Notes under the pieces: generated by a model
Told to the model about the DNA's origin: nothing
Databases searched by the model: none
Seen by the model: the letters and a program-made list of their open reading frames with translations, nothing else
Program-made: the position numbers and the translations under genes
Source of the DNA: Clostridium lacusfryxellense
GTDB lineage: Bacteria; Bacillota; Clostridia; Clostridiales; Clostridiaceae
Assembly: GCF_018861735.1 (NCBI RefSeq)
Contig: NZ_JAHLEB010000018.1
Location: 25,538 to 89,537 of the forward strand
Reading direction: 5' to 3'
Length of the DNA stretch: 64,000 bases
Part shown: in pieces, positions 53,821 through 64,000 of the stretch
Layout: every line of letters starts with the position of its first letter
Numbering within the stretch: the first letter of the stretch is position 1

Positions 53821-54385
53821 TATCATCATCTCTTTCTAAAAATTTCTGTTCTAAATTTAATAAATTTTCACTTCTATCTTTTATCTTTTTAGAAGGAATT
53901 CCAGCATTTATACTCCATTTTTGTGAATTTTTATTAATAAGACTTAAAGCACCAAAAGCGCTCCCTTCTTCTAATATAATATTAGGCAGTACAACACACC
54001 CTGAACCTATTATTACATGTCTTTTTATTACTACCTTTCCACCTATAATTTTTTTGAAATCGTTTGATACCATAGGATTTGTCATTGTTTCTCCTGAGTA
54101 ATCATCAGATATAGCATAAATACATACCTTTGAAGATATATTTGAAAAATCTTCAAGAACAATTCCTTTTACTCCACCATATAGAGCTGAGTATGCAGCT
54201 ATGTGTATATAATCTCCTATGTTTATTTTCCCACTTAAAATACAAAAATCATCTATCCTCACATTATTACCTAGTGAAATTTCTTCTGGCGAATAAATAC
54301 TTGATTTTCTACTTATTAGTACGTTTTTCCCATAGGTTTTAAATCCTATTTCTTTAAGTTCTTCGTTCGCATAAAAACTACTCAT
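53813..54385 (-). CDS. Hexapeptide-repeat acetyltransferase
   Basis: The 190-residue protein has left-handed beta-helix repeats (ISLGNNVRIDDFCILSG, IGDYIHIAAYSALYGG, VVIKRHVIIGSGCVVLPNIIL, EGSAFGALSLI). It fits the maltose/galactoside O-acetyltransferase and VioB-like sugar acetyltransferase group. Its stop lies within the start region of the aminotransferase gene, so it probably acetylates the amino sugar that enzyme makes. GGGAGAGAGAG precedes the ATG. Confidence 0.85.
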   Translation of the reverse strand: MSSFYANEELKEIGFKTYGKNVLISRKSSIYSPEEISLGNNVRIDDFCILSGKINIGDYIHIAAYSALYGGVKGIVLEDFSNISSKVCIYAISDDYSGETMTNPMVSNDFKKIIGGKVVIKRHVIIGSGCVVLPNIILEEGSAFGALSLINKNSQKWSINAGIPSKKIKDRSENLLNLEQKFLERDDDNG

Positions 54386-54608
54386 CTCTCTCTCCCATCA
54401 AAAAAATATGTTATTATTCTGCCTCTATAATCTATATGTTTTTAATAGTTAAAATAGTATCATCAGTCTTTAAGTATTGTGATCCACACCCTTTTAATTG
54501 ATAGAACTCTGAATTTAGCTTGTGACATAGGTACTCATCATAACTAACTGCATAATATATAATTGATTATAGTTTTAGTTATCGGTGGCAAATTTATAGG
54601 AGGTCAAA

Positions 54609-56222
54609 ATGAACGAGAATAAAATACTATTTATCACATGCGTAAATGATGAAAATCTATATGAGAAAAGTTTATCCTATATAAAAAACCTTAAAATACC
54701 TGAATGTATGGAAATTGAAATAATAGCAATAAGAGATGCTAAAAGCATAACCTGCGCGTATAACGAGGCTATGCTTAAAAATGATTCTAAATACAAGGTT
54801 TATCTTCATCAGGATCTTTATATACAGAATACAAATTTTATTATCGATATAATAGATATATTCAAAAAAGATCTAAAAATAGGACTTATAGGCATGGTAG
54901 GCGCAAAAATTATACCTGTTTCAGGGATCTGGTGGGAAGATCATCGCAAGGTAGGTAAAGTGTATGACAGTCATAGTGGAGTTATAAATTTACTTAACTT
55001 TAATGAAATTAATGACTTATATACTCAAGTAAAAGCAGTAGATGGAATGATAATGATAACCCAATATGATTTACCTTGGAATACAGACATTTTTGATGGA
55101 TGGCATTTCTATGATCTTTCACAAAGTATTGAATTTGCACGCAAAGGCTATACTGTCGTTGTTCCCACTCAACAAACTGCATGGTGTATTCACGATTGTG
55201 GATTTGTAAATACCAAAAATGGATTTGATGAATATAGAAATAAATTTCTAGATAATTATTCAAAAGATATATTTCCCTTAGTTAGCATATTAATACCTGC
55301 TTATAATCAAACTTGCTATCTTAAGCAAGCTATTGATTCGGCATTAAATCAAAGTTATAGAAATACTGAAATTATTATATGTGATGATAGTACGACTAGT
55401 TCTGTACAAGAGTTAGCTTCTCATTATATACTTAAGAGTAACAAAATTAAATACATTAACAATGGTGGACCTAGTGGTTTTAGAGGTAAACTCAACATAG
55501 AAAAGTGTCTTGCTTTGTCCTCAGGAGAGTATATAAGCTATTTATTACATGATGATATTTACAATTCAAACAAAATAGATAGAATGATTAATTATTTCCT
55601 TTATGACGATTCACTTTCTCTTATAACAAGCTACAGAAGATTGATTAATGAAAATGGTGAATATCTCCGTGATACTTTTAGAACTATTTGTCAATACCCT
55701 TATGATTTTCGTTTAACCGGTGAAGAGGCAGGGAGAAAGATTCTTTTTTCTATAATTAACTATATTGGCGAACAAACTACTGCCATGTTTAGAAAAAACA
55801 CATTGGAACTTGATATTATAAGTTGTACCACTAGTGATTATGATAAATATAAAATATACTGCTTAATTGATGTAGCTTTATGGTTAAATTTATTAAGAAA
55901 AGGAAACATGATTTATATTTCTGAACCATTAAGTAATTTTAGAATTCATAGCGCTCAGAATAGCAATGATGATATTTTAGTTTATTGGGCTTCAATTGAT
56001 TTTTTTAAAATGATTATTTCATCCTATGAGAATAAAATATTTATTAAAAATAGAGAAGAACTTTTAGAAAGCCTTAATGCATGGCATAAGACTTATGGTG
56101 GAAATTTAATCGAATTAAGTAATCTCTACAACAATGGTTCTAAAGAAAATTCCGAGATAATTGAACTCAGAGATGAGTATATAAACTGCTATACTAAATT
56201 TATAAATATATTACTTAAATAA
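54609..56222 (+). CDS. Two-domain glycosyltransferase (Glyco_tranf_2_5 plus GT2)
   Basis: Residues 1-220 match the single-domain protein at 47205-47861 (FITCVNDENLYEKSLSYIKN, VYLHQDLYI, GIWWEDHRKVG, WHFYDLSQ, WCIHDCGFVN). Residues about 225-440 form a GT2 domain (PLVSILIPAYNQTCYLKQAI, IICDDSTTSS, YLLHDDIYNS). A helical tail follows. The gene is divergent from the acetyltransferase gene, with AGGAGGTC before the ATG. Such tandem domains could add two sugars in turn. Confidence 0.88.
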   Translation: MNENKILFITCVNDENLYEKSLSYIKNLKIPECMEIEIIAIRDAKSITCAYNEAMLKNDSKYKVYLHQDLYIQNTNFIIDIIDIFKKDLKIGLIGMVGAKIIPVSGIWWEDHRKVGKVYDSHSGVINLLNFNEINDLYTQVKAVDGMIMITQYDLPWNTDIFDGWHFYDLSQSIEFARKGYTVVVPTQQTAWCIHDCGFVNTKNGFDEYRNKFLDNYSKDIFPLVSILIPAYNQTCYLKQAIDSALNQSYRNTEIIICDDSTTSSVQELASHYILKSNKIKYINNGGPSGFRGKLNIEKCLALSSGEYISYLLHDDIYNSNKIDRMINYFLYDDSLSLITSYRRLINENGEYLRDTFRTICQYPYDFRLTGEEAGRKILFSIINYIGEQTTAMFRKNTLELDIISCTTSDYDKYKIYCLIDVALWLNLLRKGNMIYISEPLSNFRIHSAQNSNDDILVYWASIDFFKMIISSYENKIFIKNREELLESLNAWHKTYGGNLIELSNLYNNGSKENSEIIELRDEYINCYTKFINILLK

Positions 56223-56319
56223 CTCTTTTTAATATTAAATGATAATGAGAGTACTAAATTATTTAATATGGTATACCTTGCCGATAACAGTATTTGAGAA
56301 AATGAGGAAAAGGGAGAAC

Positions 56320-57447
56320 TTAATCCCCCTTTTCCATTTCATTCTTAAGCAATTTTATCCTAGGTGCAATTTGGCTATCATAACCGTATAAATCCTTTAT
56401 AGCAATATAACCATTCTCGCAAATATTCCTTAATTTTTCTGGATTGCTATAATAATATTCAATTTTTTCAATGATTTTCACTGCATCTTTTTCAATAATA
56501 ACAATTTGCTCTGTGTCTATAAAATGTGAGTTATTAAGGTTCAACGGATCAGTACAAAAAATAGCCGTCTTGCAAAGACCTGCATCTGTGCAACTCGCTG
56601 TTGGAAAACCATCAAATGAACCTTTAGACAACATACCTGGAATATTAGGTGAAAGAATAATATCTTTATCCCTATAGAATTCATCAAACCAATTTGGTAA
56701 CTGTATCCCGTAAAATGTGATTTTGCCTTTTATTTCAAGAATATCAATAACCTTTTCATCAAAATTGCCAACAACATGGAAATTAATATTACTATGCATT
56801 TTCAGCATTTCTTTTGCAACCTTAACAAATACATCATAACCTTTATCTTGACCAAATTGAGTATACTTATGAGCAACAAAACATATATCTAATCTATCTT
56901 TATCTATTCCAAAATGTTTTTTATCAGTATATTCCCTTTCAATTTTATCAAGAGGTGTTACAACACCAAAAATATATTCGATTTGTTCTGGCTTACAAAA
57001 CTTTTTGACAATTAAGTAGTCATAAGTTATTTTTTGAGTTACTATTACTTTCTTAAAATAAGGAGATTCTAATACTCTTTTTAACTTATTATCTGAATAG
57101 AGATTATTCAAGTCAAACCCACCGCCTGGATATAACGTAAATACAAAGGGAATTCTTTTTACTTCTGCCATTTCCACAAAAGCAGCAGCGTTGTTCAAAA
57201 ATACAAAATACAGTAGTTTACACTTTATATTATCTAAAGAAACAAATTTTTCAACTTTATCCCTAAACTCGGTAAATTTATTTTTAAAATCTAAAATTAA
57301 TTCACTAAGATTTTTATTACCTAATGCATGAACTGACAACCCAGTTGTTAAGATTTTTATTAAATTAAAACTTTCACAATAACTCAAAAACTCTTGATAT
57401 CTAAAGCCACTTACTGGATGCGGAAAAATATCATCAACAATAACCAT
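56320..57447 (-). CDS. GT4-like glycosyltransferase
   Basis: The 375-residue protein has a GT-B pattern: FVFTLYPGGGF in the N-terminal half, then DICFVAHKYTQFGQDKGYDVF, NINFHVVGNFD and the donor-site region around FPTASCTDAGLCKTAIFC. The acidic pair typical of GT4 is weak. The ATG at 57447 lacks a clear ribosome site; the previous gene ends 15 bases before in an A11 tract, so reinitiation or frameshifting may supply ribosomes. Confidence 0.78.
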   Translation of the reverse strand: MVIVDDIFPHPVSGFRYQEFLSYCESFNLIKILTTGLSVHALGNKNLSELILDFKNKFTEFRDKVEKFVSLDNIKCKLLYFVFLNNAAAFVEMAEVKRIPFVFTLYPGGGFDLNNLYSDNKLKRVLESPYFKKVIVTQKITYDYLIVKKFCKPEQIEYIFGVVTPLDKIEREYTDKKHFGIDKDRLDICFVAHKYTQFGQDKGYDVFVKVAKEMLKMHSNINFHVVGNFDEKVIDILEIKGKITFYGIQLPNWFDEFYRDKDIILSPNIPGMLSKGSFDGFPTASCTDAGLCKTAIFCTDPLNLNNSHFIDTEQIVIIEKDAVKIIEKIEYYYSNPEKLRNICENGYIAIKDLYGYDSQIAPRIKLLKNEMEKGD

Positions 57448-57461
57448 ATCATTAATACATT

Positions 57462-58877
57462 TTATTTTTTTTTTTCATTCTCTTGCAAGCCTAAGCAAAT
57501 ATCTTTATCATTCTTTCTACTAACAGTCATTGGCCTTTTGATATACCCTATGTCACCAAACTGTGAACATATAATATTTAACATCCACTCTCTCCCAAAC
57601 ATTTCAAAAAAATCTTTAGAAATCTGATCTAAATATTGCGTATAATAAAAACAAGATGATATGCTGTAAGTTAGATAGTTATTTATATCTATAATATCCG
57701 TTGCACTATAAATACCACTGTTTAACTTATGCTGTAAATCAAAGAACTCATATTTTTCTTGATTTTGATCGAAAGAAAATGAACATTCCGGATTACTTTT
57801 CATAAGTTCTACATGCATTTGTAATTTACCTTCATCAATCCAATAGTCATTACCGTCTATTAATGCCGTATATTCGCTTCCACTGCAAGCTTTTAATAGC
57901 CTTTTTAAGTTTTTAACCCTACCTAAATTTTCTTCACTTTTCAAATATTCAAATGTTATACTTTTACCTATGGAACTAGCTTTAATGTATGCTTCTATAA
58001 TATTTGAGGTTTCATCAGTAGATTTGTCTTCACAAATAATTATATTTAAATAAAACTCACCCTTTTGTCTTACTATAGAATTAAGACACTCCACAATATA
58101 TTTTTCGTTATTATATGCCAATAAACCTACATTTATAGAAGTCCTTTCTACTTCTTTTTTGTTCTCTAATTTAACTAACTTCCTAAAAAGATTTTTTAAT
58201 TTTATGGACATCATTTCTGCATTATCCAAATTTTCAGGATTTTTATCTTTTTTCATAAGTATAGCAAAATCATTTGTTTCAAGTAGTATTATATAATCAC
58301 TTTTAACTTCATCGTAGCAGATTTTAACACATTCCCAATTTATATCGTCAAATACAATAATTCCACATTCTCGCATTAGTGGTGCATAATTATTAATATC
58401 TTCTCGAACATGCTCAGTATCATGGTTACCATCAATATGCAACATATCTATCTCTATATTTTTAAAGTAGGAAGTTGCTTCTAAAGATGTTTTTCTTATA
58501 ATTTCAACAACATTCGAAAGATTAAACTTTTCTGTGTTTATAATTACATTTTTATATATTTCTTCAAAATCTAATCCTTCAAGAAATGTGTTAACCGTGT
58601 TTTTAAAGTTTTCTTCTAAATCGAATTCTTTAGCTTCAACTAGAACATAAGGATCAATTCCATATGCTTTTCCATTATTATCTTGAAATGCTGGTGCAAC
58701 TGAAAATAAACTTCTACCTTTATATACTCCGATCTCTACATAGTTTTTCAGTTTATATGATGATGCCAAGTATGCCATAATATAACATTTAGATAACAGA
58801 CTTCCACCTCCAAAATCCTGGCTAAATTGGTTTTGTATATCTCTTATCCTATTAAACAAGTTATTTTCGCATTTCAT
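57462..58877 (-). CDS. Methyltransferase fused to GT2 glycosyltransferase
   Basis: Residues about 1-215 form a class I methyltransferase domain (NYVEIGVYKGRSLFSVAPAF, AYGIDPY, IDMLHIDGNHDTEHVREDI read in parts, IIVFDDINW). Residues about 245-400 form a GT2 domain (SINVGLLAYNNEKYIVECLNS, IICEDKSTDET, ALIDGNDYW). The order is opposite to that of the fusion at 38709. The coding sequence ends in eleven consecutive A residues just before the stop. The GT4-like gene follows in a frame reachable by slippage. Confidence 0.86.
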   Translation of the reverse strand: MKCENNLFNRIRDIQNQFSQDFGGGSLLSKCYIMAYLASSYKLKNYVEIGVYKGRSLFSVAPAFQDNNGKAYGIDPYVLVEAKEFDLEENFKNTVNTFLEGLDFEEIYKNVIINTEKFNLSNVVEIIRKTSLEATSYFKNIEIDMLHIDGNHDTEHVREDINNYAPLMRECGIIVFDDINWECVKICYDEVKSDYIILLETNDFAILMKKDKNPENLDNAEMMSIKLKNLFRKLVKLENKKEVERTSINVGLLAYNNEKYIVECLNSIVRQKGEFYLNIIICEDKSTDETSNIIEAYIKASSIGKSITFEYLKSEENLGRVKNLKRLLKACSGSEYTALIDGNDYWIDEGKLQMHVELMKSNPECSFSFDQNQEKYEFFDLQHKLNSGIYSATDIIDINNYLTYSISSCFYYTQYLDQISKDFFEMFGREWMLNIICSQFGDIGYIKRPMTVSRKNDKDICLGLQENEKKK

Positions 58878-58988
58878 TATATATACTCCTTCATATTGTA
58901 ATTTTTTTCACCTACATCCATCTATAATTATATTAATACAAACTCACGCATATTCATTCTTTCAAAACTCAAACAAAATATATAGTAT

Positions 58989-59021
58989 TTAGACACCCAT
59001 TTTTATAGATTGAGTGCCTAA
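58989..59021 (-). repeat. Hairpin downstream of collagen-like gene A
   Basis: TTAGGCAC and GTGTCTAA form an eight-pair stem (one G-U) about 80 bases past the stop. A matching hairpin lies after gene B at 60782-60815. Without clear T-runs, it may be a weak terminator or duplicated 3' sequence. Confidence 0.5.
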
Positions 59022-59100
59022 TATGATTTAAATTATTTTGTATATAATATTGTTTAGTTTGCTTGTAGATGCATTTTTCTAATTTTTTATTAAAACTTAA

Positions 59101-60663
<1,563 letters not shown>

Positions 60664-60697
60664 TTATTTACAATAACTTTAATGTTATTGCTCTTTC

Positions 60698-60724
60698 ATA
60701 TTATGCCGTTGAATTAGAATTTGC
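60698..60724 (-). promoter_or_regulatory. Mother-cell sigma (E/K)-like promoter candidate, gene A
   Basis: On the minus strand a -10-like CATAATAT (60698-60705) lies 16 bases after GCA (60722-60724). CATANNNT is the -10 shape used by the sporulation factors sigma-E and sigma-K. The same block occurs at the same distance before gene B. Confidence 0.45.
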
Positions 60725-60881
60725 TATTAGTATAAAAAACTAGTCTATTTAAACTTTTTACTTCTTTTGTTTCAACTATATTTAGATACCAATTTTTTTA
60801 CTAAAAGGTGCCTAATTATGATATCTATTCATTTTCATATTATTTTTGTTATCTGCTTGTTGATATATAACTACAGTTTAA

Positions 60882-62258
<1,377 letters not shown>

Positions 62259-62292
62259 TTATTTACAATAACTTTAATGCTATTGCTCTTTC

Positions 62293-62319
62293 ATATTATG
62301 CAGTTGAACTAGAATATGC
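62293..62319 (-). promoter_or_regulatory. Mother-cell sigma (E/K)-like promoter candidate, gene B
   Basis: CATAATAT (62293-62300) and GCA (62317-62319) on the minus strand are again 16 bases apart. Sequence identity with the gene A upstream region extends from this block to the start codon, including a small hairpin at 62266-62285. Confidence 0.45.
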
Positions 62320-62399
62320 TATTGGCATAATACACTAGCCTTTGTAAATTTATAATATTGAAGATACTTTTAATATAGTGTGTTCTCAGTGTCAAACAG

Positions 62400-62819
62400 A
62401 CCCCACCTAGCAATCTGAGTGTCAGTTGGTGAGATGGGATACGAACACCTATCCCAGCTTCTCCTGCAAACCCAGGCTCATATCTTCCTCTTAATGCACT
62501 CTCTAAAATAGCTGAATCTGCTCCACTTGCTGTAGTACTAACAATATATTCTGTACATCATTGGTAACTGTTCCACCACCGGTTGTAGTAACAACATCTC
62601 TTAAGTTCGGTACTCCGTACACAGACGTTAATTCAACGATGGGAAATTTTTTAGCAACTCTTAGTTCATTAAACTGCGAACTAACATCGTGACCTACATT
62701 CGCTATTGATTGCTGTTGTACCAAATGCTCCTGTTGTTCCTGTAAATCCTGATCCTTCTTGTATCTCACCTAATACTGGATTTGCTTTAATTGATACTAA
62801 AGTAGAATAAAATACACCA
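62400..62819 (-). pseudogene. Decayed collagen-like gene fragment with a different C-terminal domain
   Basis: Reading from 62819 on the minus strand, one frame gives VFYSTLVSIKANPVLGEIQE then TGTTGAFG, a degraded copy of the gene A/B junction between N-domain and collagen repeats. A second frame continues with NVGHDVSSQFNELRVAKKF and VVTTTGGGTVTN. A third frame gives STTASGADSAILESALRG and GFAGEAGIGVRIP. Two frameshifts and the missing N-terminus make it a pseudogene. The last domain is unlike those of genes A-C and I do not recognise it. Confidence 0.7.
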
Positions 62820-63095
62820 CTATAAATTGATTGGGCTTTTAAAGATTCTCTAGTAGCCTTTTCTTGTGTTTACAAATTTGGATGCTCTACTTTTCCTAAT
62901 ACCAACAGAAATAAATTTACTAAATTTAGCTCTAACTCTCTTCCATTGATTCCAATAAACCATTGGGTCGGAACTTTGCCTAGGACTTCCTCAAGCTCAC
63001 ACCTAACGGTGGATACCTTGTTTTAAGCTAAATGCTGTTAACTACAGACCCACACAGTGGACTTTCACCATCTAGTTAATTGTAGCCTGGCACAC
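62820..63095 (-). mobile_element. Group II intron relic (bacterial class C type likely)
   Basis: On the minus strand the segment begins GTGTGCC, has the domain I-like GGTGAAAGTCC and GTAGTTAACAGC, and then TCCACCGTTAGGTG and GAGGAAGTCCTAGGC, as in bacterial group II introns. It then runs into a coding remnant at 62963: YWNQWKRVRAKF, then GIRKSRASKFVNTRKGY, a TAG stop, and RIFKSPINL. This is the maturase-end pattern W+QWKR...NTRKGYWRI..SPI of intron reverse transcriptases. Most of the RT gene and domains V-VI are missing, so it is immobile. Confidence 0.8.
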
Positions 63096-63099
63096 TAAA

Positions 63100-63129
63100 G
63101 AAGAAACGTAATTTACTTTACGTTTCTTC
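63100..63129 (-). terminator. Terminator hairpin of collagen-like gene C, intron insertion point
   Basis: GAAGAAACGTAA and its perfect 12-base complement enclose a six-base loop. On the minus strand TTTA follows and then the intron 5' end at 63095. Class C group II introns are known to insert right behind terminator stems. Confidence 0.75.
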
Positions 63130-63201
63130 AAATAAAAACCATCTAATTGTGATACTCCGACCTAATGAAATTGGAGACTTGCTTTGTAAAATGTCATTAA
63201 A

Positions 63202-64000
<799 letters not shown>

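Noticed and set aside
62503..62769. Accepting the 88-codon frame as an intact gene
   Set aside because: Its start and end disagree with the homologous segments in the two other frames; it is part of a frameshifted remnant.

Overview
The window is AT-rich DNA from a spore-forming Firmicute, most likely Clostridium sensu stricto. Support comes from strong AGGAGG-type ribosome sites, several TTG/GTG starts, T-box and BglG-type antitermination leaders, a Spo0E-like phosphatase, rubrerythrin, and BclA-like collagen repeat proteins typical of spore surfaces. The species cannot be fixed from sequence reading alone.

The first 38 kb is mostly core and accessory metabolism. It holds a partial PhoH ATPase; a glucose/GlcNAc-type PTS permease (EIICB) with its antiterminator, RAT site and leader terminator; a two-component system followed by VanW and beta-propeller lipoprotein genes; cutC; an amino acid permease; a CorA transporter; a DlgD-like reductase; a hydroxyacid dehydrogenase; a soluble histidine kinase with eight 21-residue repeats; and two aldo/keto reductases. 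Two paralogous small proteins bracket the kinase and reductase genes. Next come a malate block (malic enzyme, DASS carrier, AspT-like carrier, orphan response regulator), a PTP-like phytase overlapping a GxGYxYP protein, and an Lrp regulator with alanine dehydrogenase. Two tandem isoleucine-type T-boxes precede an NSS-family amino acid transporter, followed by Spo0E, an MBL hydrolase, an FAD protein and rubrerythrin.

From 38.7 to 58.9 kb there is a surface-glycan island with at least ten glycosyltransferases. Its core is a nine-gene minus-strand operon (promoter near 52.5 kb, terminator near 43.0 kb). It encodes glucose-1-phosphate cytidylyltransferase, CDP-glucose 4,6-dehydratase, a short-chain reductase/epimerase, a TPP-dependent acetolactate-synthase-like enzyme, an RfbH-type 3-dehydratase and four glycosyltransferase-like proteins. 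This gene set matches the logic of CDP-yersiniose synthesis, a branched-chain 3,6-dideoxyhexose. An aminotransferase/acetyltransferase pair upstream suggests a second, N-acetylated deoxysugar.

From 59.1 kb to the end lie three collagen-like (GXT repeat) genes with nearly identical N-terminal segments, a fourth decayed copy, and a relic of a group II intron sitting directly behind a terminator hairpin. The simplest joint reading, which is inference, is that the glycan island decorates the threonine-rich collagen-like proteins on the spore surface, as happens with BclA in Bacillus anthracis.
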